12,780 nt of DNA from JBGOUV01 sp041477815 (GCA_041477815.1 JBGOUV010000189.1:1-12780), one strand, 5' to 3'; shown: positions 1 to 8,817, numbered from the stretch's first letter. Notes: generated by a model from the letters alone, not told the origin. Translations and numbers: made by a program.

Positions 1-653
1 ACATCGTTGCCATCGACCGTCTCAGCCGGAATTCCGTAGGCGGGGCCACGGTCGGCCACGTTGGCGCAAGCCATCTGCTTTGAGAGAGGCGTCGAATACG
101 CGTACTGGTTGTTGTTGCAGAGGTAGACGACCGGCAGCTTTTGGACGGCGGCGAAGTTGACGCCTTCGTGCCAGTCGCCGCGGCTGGTGGCGCCGTCGCC
201 GAAGTAGGAGAACACGACGTTGGACAGGCCGCGGTACCGGAGGGCGAGGGCGATGCCGCCGGCCACGGGGACGCTCGCACCGATGGAGGAGATGATGGGC
301 ACCAAGTGGAGGCCGAGATCCCCCATGTGCATGTTGCCGTCGCGGCCGCGCGTGGGGCCGGCGGCGCGGCCCAGGTACTGGGCGAAGATGCGGCGGGGCT
401 CCATGCCGCGCACCAGGAAGGCTCCCATGTCGCGGTGCGTGGGGCAGAGCCAGTCCTCTTTTTCGGCCAGGATGGCGCTGCCGACGGGGATGGCCTCCTG
501 GCCCCGTCCGGTATAGCATCCGCCCAGGATCTTCCCCTGGCGGTAGAGCTTCAACTCGATCCGGTCCTCCATCTCGCGCATGAGCTCCAGGTAGTAGAGC
601 AGGCGCTCGCAGAGGTCCTGGCTAACTTCGGGTACCACCGTTGCGGCAGTCAT
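1..653 (-). CDS. Thiamine-diphosphate-dependent dehydrogenase E1 component, alpha subunit (partial, C-terminus outside window)
   Basis: This is the alpha subunit of a 2-oxo acid dehydrogenase E1 (pyruvate, branched-chain 2-oxo acid or acetoin type). It would use thiamine diphosphate to decarboxylate a 2-oxo acid and pass the acyl group to a lipoylated E2. I translated it from the reverse complement: it starts at the ATG ending at 653 and gives 217 codons before the window edge. Residues 47-55 read YTGRGQEAI, typical of the family start, and residues 71-77 read PTHRDMG. The thiamine-diphosphate motif is clear: GDGATSRGDWHEG begins at residue 152 and the closing NNN is at 180-182, followed by QYAYSTP. 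An AAGG lies 7 bases before the ATG as ribosome binding site. The full family is about 320-360 residues, so roughly a third is missing. The E1 beta gene would be expected further left. Which 2-oxo acid is used cannot be told from this part. Confidence 0.93.
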   Translation of the reverse strand, partial: MTAATVVPEVSQDLCERLLYYLELMREMEDRIELKLYRQGKILGGCYTGRGQEAIPVGSAILAEKEDWLCPTHRDMGAFLVRGMEPRRIFAQYLGRAAGPTRGRDGNMHMGDLGLHLVPIISSIGASVPVAGGIALALRYRGLSNVVFSYFGDGATSRGDWHEGVNFAAVQKLPVVYLCNNNQYAYSTPLSKQMACANVADRGPAYGIPAETVDGND

Positions 654-668
654 GGCTGGACCTTGACG

Positions 669-698
669 AATGTAACGCAATTGGGGGGGCGGTGGCAA
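669..698 (-). promoter_or_regulatory. Candidate promoter for the E1 alpha gene, with a G7 tract in the spacer
   Basis: On the minus strand a -35 like TTGCCA (plus 693-698) lies 18 bases from a -10 like TACATT (plus 669-674), ahead of the E1 alpha start at 653. A run of seven C (G on the plus strand, 683-689) fills part of the spacer. The match is partial and no start site is known, so this is a weak call. Confidence 0.3.
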
Positions 699-750
699 CT
701 AGGAAAAAGGTCCTGGGGAACTTCTGGTACCGGAAGGCGTATCCTATGGC

Positions 751-756
751 AGGAGG
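751..756 (+). promoter_or_regulatory. Strong Shine-Dalgarno site deciding the TM2 gene start
   Basis: A perfect AGGAGG lies 9 bases before the ATG at 766. The nearer ATG at 758 is in another frame and too close. The ATG at 775 is in frame but further away. This supports 766 as the start. Confidence 0.8.
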
Positions 757-765
757 CATGGGATC

Positions 766-1107
766 ATGGGCGCGATGGTGCAGACGAGCTTGCTGTACTG
801 CCAGAAATGCGGGTCGGCCATGGAGAGGGAGGACCGGTTTTGTCGGAAATGCGGGTGGGATTCGGCCGGACCGATTCCGGCCCCTATACCAGCCAATGTG
901 TCGGACAAGAAGCGGCTGGCGGCGGCGCTCCTGTGCTTCTTCTTGGGGGTGTTCGGGGTGCACCGGTTCTACGTGGGGAAGGTCGGGACCGGGCTGCTGT
1001 GGCTGTTTACGCTGGGGTTTGCGGGACTGGGCATGCTCGCCGACTTGATCCTGATCCTCGCCGGGGAGTTCAAGGACTCGGAGGGGAGGAAGCTTTACGT
1101 GTGGTAG
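766..1107 (+). CDS. Zinc-ribbon TM2 domain membrane protein
   Basis: This 113-residue protein has two parts. Residues 12-30 hold two CxxC knuckles (CQKC and CRKC) separated by about ten residues, a small zinc ribbon expected in the cytoplasm. Residues 47-105 form a TM2 domain: a basic start (DKKRLAAALLCFFLG), the characteristic GVFGVHRFYVGK turn, and a second hydrophobic helix ending in ADLILILAGEF. TM2 proteins are small two-helix membrane proteins of mostly unknown molecular role. The zinc-ribbon plus TM2 combination is common in bacteria. The start is fixed by AGGAGG 9 bases upstream. It is divergent from the E1 alpha gene and is followed by the parD-like gene on the same strand after a short gap. 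No partner is evident, so the family call is firm and the function is unknown. Confidence 0.9.
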   Translation: MGAMVQTSLLYCQKCGSAMEREDRFCRKCGWDSAGPIPAPIPANVSDKKRLAAALLCFFLGVFGVHRFYVGKVGTGLLWLFTLGFAGLGMLADLILILAGEFKDSEGRKLYVW

Positions 1108-1132
1108 GGCTAAGGTCGGGCTGTAGCACAAA

Positions 1133-1159
1133 TTGACACAGCCGGGTGGCCTTTGTTAC
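1133..1159 (+). promoter_or_regulatory. Candidate parDE promoter abutting the parD start
   Basis: A consensus -35 TTGACA sits at 1133-1138. The best -10 candidate is TGTTAC at 1154-1159 (spacing 15, weak match). The proposed parD ATG is at 1169, only 9 bases after this -10, and no Shine-Dalgarno site precedes it. Transcription would therefore begin at or just before the start codon. The TTG at 1133 could also be read as an upstream start codon, but the family N-terminus argues against that. Confidence 0.4.
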
Positions 1160-1168
1160 CCTCCCAGC

Positions 1169-1444
1169 ATGGCCGGTCGAACAACAGTCAACGTTTCTCT
1201 TACACCTCACCTGGAGCAGTTCGTGCATTCGCGGGTGGCCGGTGGCCGCTATCAATCCGTGAGCGAGGTCATCCGAGAGGGTTTGAGACTGCTGGAGGAG
1301 CAGGAGGCCATGAAAGAAGCCGCGCTCCTCGAATTGCGCCAAAAGATCGCCGTCGGACTCAAGCAAGCGCGGAGCGGGGAACTCCTCGATGGTGAGGCTG
1401 TCTTTCGAGCACTGGAGCAGCGAGCCGGCCGGCAGCGTCGCTGA
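1169..1444 (+). CDS. parD: ParD-like ribbon-helix-helix antitoxin
   Basis: Antitoxin of a type II toxin-antitoxin pair. It would bind and neutralise the ParE-like toxin encoded just downstream and repress its own operon. The 91-residue product begins MAGRTTVNVSLTPHLEQFV, a ribbon-helix-helix DNA-binding start, continues with GRYQSVSEVIREGLRLLEEQ (about residues 28-47), and ends in a charged toxin-binding tail. Length and order match ParD/CC2985-type antitoxins. I chose the ATG at 1169 because the family starts a few residues before the first beta strand. A TTG at 1133 would add twelve residues with no family match. No Shine-Dalgarno site precedes 1169. The stop at 1442-1444 overlaps an ATG at 1444 (TGATG), but that ATG is not in the toxin frame (see parE). 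Confidence in the family is high; the target is inferred. Confidence 0.88.
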   Translation: MAGRTTVNVSLTPHLEQFVHSRVAGGRYQSVSEVIREGLRLLEEQEAMKEAALLELRQKIAVGLKQARSGELLDGEAVFRALEQRAGRQRR

Positions 1445-1745
1445 TGGGCGCCGGTACTCACTGACCCCGGCAGCCCGTGCCGACTTGGAGGATATCGACG
1501 ACTATATCCGGAAAGACAGTGCTGAGGCTGCCGAGAGGGTTCGCTCCAGGCTGCGGCAAGCCATGCGCAAGATCGCCGAGTATCCGGGCATGGGTCACCT
1601 GCGCGAAGATCTCGCCGACGAGCCGCTCCGCTTCTGGCCGGTGTACTCGTACCTCATCATCTACCGGGCTGCCGCGCGTCCGATTCAGATCATTCGCGTC
1701 ATCCATGGATCGCGAGATGTCCGGAAGCTTCTGACGGGACCCTGA
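1389..1745 (+). CDS. parE: ParE-like toxin (RelE/ParE superfamily), start uncertain, possible N-terminal frameshift
   Basis: Toxin partner of the ParD-like antitoxin. ParE toxins generally poison DNA gyrase, while RelE relatives cleave mRNA; which applies here cannot be read from sequence. The core runs from YSLTPAARADLEDIDDYI to IIRVIHGSRDVRKLL, about 97 residues, and keeps the family features: the TPAARADLEDI first helix, GMGHLREDL, the YLIIYRA strand and the terminal IIRVIHGSRD. The expected start is a few residues before YSLTP, yet the only in-frame starts are ATG 1389 and GTG 1392, giving an 18-residue extension and a 56-base overlap with parD. The ATG at 1444 overlapping the parD stop is in another frame and stops after six codons; one inserted base would restore it as the toxin start. 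A GGGGA 8 bases before 1389 could serve translation. So this is either a long-overlap start or a silenced or misread toxin. Confidence 0.82.
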   Translation: MVRLSFEHWSSEPAGSVADGRRYSLTPAARADLEDIDDYIRKDSAEAAERVRSRLRQAMRKIAEYPGMGHLREDLADEPLRFWPVYSYLIIYRAAARPIQIIRVIHGSRDVRKLLTGP

Positions 1746-1833
1746 TTTGGTTAGCATCCGGCGAGGAGGCCGCCCGCCGCGCGGCTGCACCGGGCGCTCG
1801 ATCGCGGTTGGGCTGGAACGTCCCTTCTGCCTG
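1746..1833. other. Convergent intergenic gap with a GC-rich hairpin
   Basis: This gap separates the ends of the parE-like and ferredoxin genes. CGCCCG (1771-1776) can pair with CGGGCG (1791-1796), enclosing a further short palindrome GCCGCGCGGC. There is no T-run on either side, so it is not a standard intrinsic terminator, though it may slow convergent polymerases. Confidence 0.25.
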
Positions 1834-2190
1834 CTAATAGTTCATTTTAACGCCGTGCTCCTGCTCCCACTGATTGGTATCGACCATCTCGATGGCGTCC
1901 CAGGGACAGCCGTCCAGGAAGGTATCGTCGGGACCCTTGCTGGTGCACTTCTTGCAGCCGATGCAGAGTTGCGGGTCGACGTCGATGCGGCCGAAGGGGG
2001 GATGGTCGGGATCGGGAATCCAGTACATGCAATCTTCCACCGGACAGTAGGGGACGCAGGCCGGGGAGCCGGCGCAGCCGGTGCAGCACTCCGTAATGAC
2101 GGCGAGTTCCTTCGGCCTCTTCTTGCGGGGGGTCTTGATGCCCTCGGACTTGGGGTGCATCTTAACGACTTCTGCTTCGGTGGCTACCAT
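1834..2190 (-). CDS. Dicluster [4Fe-4S] ferredoxin
   Basis: A 118-residue soluble iron-sulfur protein, probably carrying two [4Fe-4S] clusters and moving electrons between redox enzymes in the cytoplasm. The first motif is C36-x2-C39-x5-C45-x3-C49-P and the second C76-x2-C79-x2-C82-x12-C95-P, so both are looser than the classic CxxCxxCxxxCP. C35 and C54 are extra cysteines. Residues 1-30 are a basic leader without a membrane segment, and the tail ends GVKMNY. The start at 2190 is preferred over longer in-frame extensions because TATAAT lies 9 bases upstream; a GAGG also sits 5 bases before the ATG. It stands alone between two toxin-antitoxin modules, and no obvious redox partner is nearby. 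The fold and cluster count are well supported; the partner enzyme is not identified. Confidence 0.9.
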   Translation of the reverse strand: MVATEAEVVKMHPKSEGIKTPRKKRPKELAVITECCTGCAGSPACVPYCPVEDCMYWIPDPDHPPFGRIDVDPQLCIGCKKCTSKGPDDTFLDGCPWDAIEMVDTNQWEQEHGVKMNY

Positions 2191-2229
2191 GGCGCCCTCA
2201 TTATATCGCGCCCGGCGATCAAACCGCTC
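2191..2229. repeat. Direct repeat, copy A (ferredoxin side of vapBC)
   Basis: Matches copy B at 2911-2949 with 4 mismatches over 39 bases, at an exact offset of 720. It begins GGCGCCCTCATTATATCGCG. It contains the -10 hexamer and start-proximal leader of the ferredoxin gene and ends 13 bases before the vapC stop codon. Confidence 0.85.
2200..2205 (-). promoter_or_regulatory. -10 element of the ferredoxin gene
   Basis: A perfect TATAAT on the minus strand, 9 bases before the ferredoxin ATG. No good -35 is visible at 16-18 bases. Transcription from it would start about two or three bases before the start codon. It lies inside direct repeat copy A; copy B has CATAAT at the matching place. Confidence 0.5.
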
Positions 2230-2242
2230 TACCGGCGGCGCT

Positions 2243-2674
2243 TCAGCGGCCCAAGAGATCGAGCTGTAATCCGCGAAACGGCCGGAAGCCGCTATCCAGG
2301 GTGACAAGCCGCCGCGACGCCGCAATCGCAAACGCAGCCAGATAGGCGTCGGTAACGAGCTTGCCCGTGGGGATCGGGTAGTGCAACAGAGTCGGCAGTA
2401 TGGAATCGAGATGGGAAGGCTCGGCGATGAAATCGAGGCGGTCATCTTGAAGTAGTTCCTCGATCAGACTCCACGCGGCAGCGGCAGACACTGCATCAGC
2501 GCCCAGGATGGAGCGATTGGCGAGCAGACGGATCAGGGCGAGCTGGACCAAGCGGCAAAGGCCGGCCTCCGCCGGCGTCAAAGTGTCAAACCACTTGCGA
2601 GCCAACCTGTGATGCTCGTGTTGGCGCACCAGCAGCGCGAACCAGACATTCACGTCAACCAAACATCGCTTCAT
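2243..2674 (-). CDS. vapC: VapC-like PIN-domain ribonuclease toxin
   Basis: Toxin of a VapBC type II pair: a small metal-dependent RNase that in characterised relatives cuts tRNA or rRNA. The 143-residue protein is a complete PIN domain. The first acidic residue is D7 in CLVDVNVWFALL. D109 lies in VTDAYLAAFA and D127 in LVTLDSGFRPF. The second acidic position of many PIN domains is occupied by Q44 in CRLVQLALIRLL, which I believe is usual for this subfamily rather than damage. The start at 2674 overlaps the end of vapB by 20 bases, so the toxin is probably translationally coupled to its antitoxin. The reading frame is intact. The module is flanked by direct repeats at 2191-2229 and 2911-2949. 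The cellular RNA target is unknown. Confidence 0.92.
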   Translation of the reverse strand: MKRCLVDVNVWFALLVRQHEHHRLARKWFDTLTPAEAGLCRLVQLALIRLLANRSILGADAVSAAAAWSLIEELLQDDRLDFIAEPSHLDSILPTLLHYPIPTGKLVTDAYLAAFAIAASRRLVTLDSGFRPFRGLQLDLLGR

Positions 2675-2879
2675 CCATTTGCTCCGGCGTGAGGACCCCG
2701 ATGCGGGGAGCGTCCGAGCTGCCGATTGCCGGCGGAGGCCGACGGGTCTTGCGCTTCTCTGGCGTGAGTTTGTGCTCGATGGCTTGGATAAAGAGCTCCT
2801 TGAGCGAGATTCCGTCCAGAGCGGCGCGACTCTTGGCTCGAGTGAGGAGATCGTCCGGGAGTTCGATGGTGGTGCGCAT
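2655..2879 (-). CDS. vapB: VapB-like ribbon-helix-helix antitoxin
   Basis: Antitoxin partner of the VapC-like nuclease. The 74-residue protein opens with MRTTIELPDDLLTRAKSRA, a typical ribbon-helix-helix DNA-binding segment (about residues 1-38, closing with ELFIQAIEHKL). It is followed by a basic linker and a C-terminal tail (LTPEQMDEAMFG) of the kind that inserts into the VapC active site. It overlaps vapC by 20 bases. Its ATG lies inside a perfect 22-bp palindrome (2878-2899), the obvious candidate for the operator bound by VapB or VapBC in autoregulation. No Shine-Dalgarno site is present. A CATAAT hexamer ends 8 bases before the ATG, so the message may be leaderless. Confidence 0.9.
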   Translation of the reverse strand: MRTTIELPDDLLTRAKSRAALDGISLKELFIQAIEHKLTPEKRKTRRPPPAIGSSDAPRIGVLTPEQMDEAMFG

Positions 2880-2899
2880 ATGCCATAATTATGGCATAT
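2878..2899. promoter_or_regulatory. Perfect 22-bp palindrome: probable vapBC operator with embedded -10
   Basis: The half-site ATATGCCATAA is followed directly by its reverse complement TTATGGCATAT, all 11 pairs matching. It contains two of the three bases of the vapB start codon and, on the minus strand, a -10-like CATAAT at 2888-2893. Binding here would block both polymerase and translation start. A role as VapB operator is inferred from position. Confidence 0.75.
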
Positions 2900-2906
2900 T
2901 TGCGGG

Positions 2907-5900
2907 TCAGGGCGCCCGCATTATGTCGCGCTCGGCGATCAAGCCGCTCACCACATCCCGGGCCCGCAGCCGCCACCGGCCGGGCGCGTCGTTCAGGGCC
3001 CAGGGGATCTTCCAGCTGGCCTGGCCGTCGACGATAGTGACGTTGCCGCTGTAGTGCCGGACCAGGCGGCCGGCGGGATCGAAGACCTCGAGACGCGCGA
3101 CCGAGCGGTCGACCGGAGCGCCGGCGGCGTCGGTGAGGCGGAGGGTGAGCTTTTCGTCGAGGTCGAGGCGGGCTATGCGGGTGGCTCGCTCCAGCCACAG
3201 GGCCGGTTGCTCGGGGGAGGCCTCGATCTCAGCGGCTGCCGGGGCGTGGCGGAGGAGGTCGTAGACCACGCCGGCGGGGACGCGCACCTTGGTCTTTTCG
3301 CGCGGTAGCAGGCCCACCAGGCGGGAACGGCCGAAGTCGCGTACGGTGACTAGAGAAGCACCTTGGGGCGCGGACGCCGGCTGCACGTCGAGGGGACCGG
3401 GGCCGCTGCGGATCAAGCCGGGGCGGGGATCCTGCCAAAGCGGGGGCTGGCGCCAGTGGGCGCGCTCGTCCATGCGGCCGGTCTGATCGTCGGCGTAGAC
3501 GATGCCGCCGCGGTCGAGGAAGCGCTCGATCTGGCGGGCCTCGCGGTCCGAGAGCGCGATCGAGTAGGGCAAGATAAGGACGCGAAACTTGTCCAGGGCG
3601 CCGGTCTCGATCTGGGGCGTAGCCAAGAAGCGGAACTGGATACCTTGGCGCTCCAGCTCCCGGACCCAGGCGTCGCGCCGGGAGGCCAGCTCGGCGAAGT
3701 TCTTGGAGGTGCGCTGGGCCGGGCCCATGCCCGCGGTGATCTTGCCGTCGGTGATCCAGGCGCCGCGGATCGAGGCCATGGAGAAATGAATGGCCACGCC
3801 GTCCTCGCGGACGGTGGAGTTCAGGAAGAGGCGTCCGATGCCGGACTGTATCCGCCCGAAGGCCTCGGCCAGGGCCTTTCCCTGGTCGCTCAAAGTGAGG
3901 TCGGGGTTGAGCAGAGTGTAGTGCCAGAAGATAGAGGCGCCGGCGTGACCGTAGAACAGGCGCCGCCACTGCTCGTATTGCGCCTGCGAGCCGGTGAGGC
4001 CGTAGCCGGTGAAGCCGGTGAGCAGAAGACCGGGGCGGAAGAGGTGATGCATGGCGTCCTGGCTGCCGCCGGAGTAGGGTTGCAGGTAGTCGAGTTGCTG
4101 GTCGATCTCGTACCAGTTGCAGCCGTTGTGGGGGGTGGGGATCTGGGTGCCGGAGATGGAGGCGCGGGCGCCGGGATCGATCTCGCGGACCAGCTCGCGG
4201 GCCCGGGCGAAGGCGTGGACGAACTCGCTCTCCATGTAGATGCGGTGATCGGCCCAGGGGGCGAAGTTGCCGTGCTTCTGGGCTTCCTCCGTAGTCATGG
4301 GTACGACACTTTCCCAGGAGCGGAAGGCCGCGCCCCAGGAGGCGTTCAGGGCGTCGAGGGTGCGGTATTCGCCCTGGAGCCAGCGGCGGAAACCGTCGAG
4401 GGCGGCGGGAGACCAGTCGACGTCGTAGGCGTCGGCGTAGGCGGTGAGCGAGGACTCGTCGGCCAGATAGTAGGCCATCGGTTTCAGGGGCGCGATGGGG
4501 GTAACGCGCTCGGCGAGGCGCGCGCGGACGCCGGCGTCGTAGTCGGGCGCTTGCAGGGTCACATCGCGGGTCAGGTACTGCTTATCGCCGGTTTCGAGGT
4601 AGGCGGCCTTGCGCTTCAAGTAGTTGTCGCGCCGGTACCAGTAGATGCCGAAGCCCGGCAGGTCGGCCTTGGCGATGATCTTGAAATTGCGCTCGGGGGA
4701 GGCCAGGGTGGTGACGCCGATGCGCCGGAGCTGCTCGTCGACCACCGGGAGCCAGGGCTGGTAGGAGCGCGGGCCGTACCAGGGGAGGATTACCTCGTAG
4801 TCATTCCATTCGCGCGAGGCGGCGGCGAAGCGGACTGGGAGGTGGCGCACGAAGCCGCTGTGGGTGAGGGCGCGGCCGGCTTTCAAACCGAGCGGACTAG
4901 GCCCGGTGGCGCGGGCGATCACGCGGCCGAAACCGTCCGCCAGCTCGATGGTCTGGGGGCCGGGCGAGTCCCAGCGTACTTCGACGTTGTCGCCCTCCGA
5001 GATGACCGGGGGGGTGACGCGCAGGTTGGGCAGGTCGGCCGGGGTGACGGGCGGAGGCGGCAGATGCCAGTCGCCGGAAGCCGAGGCTTCGCGTCCCGCC
5101 GCCCAGATGAGCGACCGGCAGAGCAGGGCGTACAGGTACTCCCAATGAGCAGGGGACACTTGCCCGCGGGCCGTCATCGGCATGTACGGGCTCAGGCCGG
5201 CGTTGCGGTAGCCCAAGGCCACTACGCGCCCCTTACCGTGAGTCTTGACCGCCACCACGGGATGGCCGCCCTCGACCAGCACGGTGGCGTTCGCGGCGAG
5301 GCGGAGGGGGTAGTGTTCGAGGTAGCGGAACGGCAGGCTCTCGATGGGGAGGCCGCGGGTGATGTAGTGCTCGCCGGTGCGCCGCCAGGGTCCGGAGACC
5401 GCCGGGCCCGGCTCCAGCGGGGCGGAGGCGTCCGCCGGCGGCTTCACCGCTCCGGCCGGGACCAGGGGCGTCAGCTCGCTCTCGAACGGCCGTACCAGCA
5501 CCAGCCCGCAGCCCTCCGCCACGCGCCGCACCAGGGCCTGGCGCGAGGCCGGGGTGAGGCGCTCCCAGCCGTGGCTCAGCGGCAGCAGTATCGCGTCGAA
5601 CTTCTTGTCACTGGTGAGCTCGGCTTCGAGATAGGAATAAATGAGGCTCAGGTCGCCCTTCTCGGCCCGCGCTCCGTAGTTGCGGCCGAACGACATGGTC
5701 CACTTGTTGACGTCCCAGGCGGGATCGATCGAGACCGTGGTCAGATCGAGCTCCAGGCGCTGGGCCAGCTCAACCAGGGTGCGGCCTTCATCGACCGTGG
5801 GGACGGCGAGCAGACGGATCGGCCCCCCGGGCAGCGGCTTGGCCCACGGGGTATGCGGCGTCTCGATCTCCAGGGTATAGGGAGCCTCGAAACGGACGCC

Positions 5901-5993
5901 GCCGGCGCCGCGGCGCGCGCCCAGCCCGACGTCCTGGGCGGGGAGGGGAAAGCCGCCGAGGGCGATCCAACACCATATTGTCAGTCTGCTCAT
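2907..5993 (-). CDS. Large secreted GH42-like (beta-galactosidase-type) protein
   Basis: A 1028-residue protein, probably exported: residues 1-20 (MSRLTIWCWIALGGFPLPAQ) look like a signal peptide ending near AQ-D. Residues about 55-300 look like a class I glutamine-amidotransferase-like fold (RLLAVPTVDEG, FDAILLPLSHGWERL, GKGRVVALGYRN). Residues about 320-390 look like a small beta domain. Residues about 395-725 resemble the GH42 barrel: DYEVILPWYG, PMAYYLADESSLTAY with E513 as candidate acid/base, then FRRWLQGEYRTLDALNASWGAAF. Residues 731-845 resemble the GH42 trimerisation domain (FRVLILPYSIALSDREARQIERFL, GGIVYADDQTGRMDE). The end is beta-rich. A nucleophile glutamate is not obvious, so activity is unproven. 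The last codons lie within direct repeat copy B. It is divergent from the kinase gene across 66 bases. The substrate is unknown; a galactoside or plant polysaccharide is a guess. Confidence 0.8.
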   Translation of the reverse strand: MSRLTIWCWIALGGFPLPAQDVGLGARRGAGGVRFEAPYTLEIETPHTPWAKPLPGGPIRLLAVPTVDEGRTLVELAQRLELDLTTVSIDPAWDVNKWTMSFGRNYGARAEKGDLSLIYSYLEAELTSDKKFDAILLPLSHGWERLTPASRQALVRRVAEGCGLVLVRPFESELTPLVPAGAVKPPADASAPLEPGPAVSGPWRRTGEHYITRGLPIESLPFRYLEHYPLRLAANATVLVEGGHPVVAVKTHGKGRVVALGYRNAGLSPYMPMTARGQVSPAHWEYLYALLCRSLIWAAGREASASGDWHLPPPPVTPADLPNLRVTPPVISEGDNVEVRWDSPGPQTIELADGFGRVIARATGPSPLGLKAGRALTHSGFVRHLPVRFAAASREWNDYEVILPWYGPRSYQPWLPVVDEQLRRIGVTTLASPERNFKIIAKADLPGFGIYWYRRDNYLKRKAAYLETGDKQYLTRDVTLQAPDYDAGVRARLAERVTPIAPLKPMAYYLADESSLTAYADAYDVDWSPAALDGFRRWLQGEYRTLDALNASWGAAFRSWESVVPMTTEEAQKHGNFAPWADHRIYMESEFVHAFARARELVREIDPGARASISGTQIPTPHNGCNWYEIDQQLDYLQPYSGGSQDAMHHLFRPGLLLTGFTGYGLTGSQAQYEQWRRLFYGHAGASIFWHYTLLNPDLTLSDQGKALAEAFGRIQSGIGRLFLNSTVREDGVAIHFSMASIRGAWITDGKITAGMGPAQRTSKNFAELASRRDAWVRELERQGIQFRFLATPQIETGALDKFRVLILPYSIALSDREARQIERFLDRGGIVYADDQTGRMDERAHWRQPPLWQDPRPGLIRSGPGPLDVQPASAPQGASLVTVRDFGRSRLVGLLPREKTKVRVPAGVVYDLLRHAPAAAEIEASPEQPALWLERATRIARLDLDEKLTLRLTDAAGAPVDRSVARLEVFDPAGRLVRHYSGNVTIVDGQASWKIPWALNDAPGRWRLRARDVVSGLIAERDIMRAP
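2911..2949. repeat. Direct repeat, copy B (end of the GH42-like gene)
   Basis: Partner of copy A at 2191-2229 (4 mismatches in 39). It encodes the last residues of the GH42-like protein (SGLIAERDIMRAP) and ends 12 bases short of the vapBC palindrome. Read in the same frame, copy A gives the near-identical SGLIAGRDIMRAP, with no stop. Confidence 0.85.
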
Positions 5994-6011
5994 CTCTGTC
6001 GCCCGCAGCCC

Positions 6012-6017
6012 ATTCTA
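6012..6017 (-). promoter_or_regulatory. Candidate -10 of the GH42-like gene
   Basis: TAGAAT on the minus strand (5 of 6 to consensus), 18 bases before the ATG at 5993. No convincing -35 is visible. It lies beside the -35 of the divergent kinase promoter. Confidence 0.4.
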
Positions 6018-6019
6018 CC

Positions 6020-6047
6020 TTGCTCCGGCGAGGGCGCGTGATAAGAT
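6020..6047 (+). promoter_or_regulatory. Candidate extended -10 promoter of the kinase gene
   Basis: TTGCTC (6020-6025), a 16-base spacer, then TAAGAT (6042-6047) preceded by TG one base upstream (6039-6040), an extended -10. The ATG follows 12 bases later without a Shine-Dalgarno site, so the leader would be about five bases. Confidence 0.45.
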
Positions 6048-6059
6048 CGCAGCAGTCCG

Positions 6060-8804
<2,745 letters not shown>

Positions 8805-8817
8805 TTCCGGCTCCGTT

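Noticed and set aside
141..1136. A 331-codon plus-strand frame over the E1 alpha and TM2 genes
   Set aside because: It covers two genes with clear family motifs in other frames and itself shows only shadow-type composition.
2191..2445. Extending the ferredoxin upstream to the ATG at 2445
   Set aside because: The extension runs through the vapC end and the direct repeat, has no family match, and a TATAAT lies just before the ATG at 2190.
3363..6041. An 892-codon open frame on the plus strand, antisense to the GH42-like gene
   Set aside because: It mirrors the minus-strand gene, has low-complexity G/A/V/E-rich composition typical of GC-rich shadow frames, and matches no family. The minus-strand product has a signal peptide and recognisable domains.
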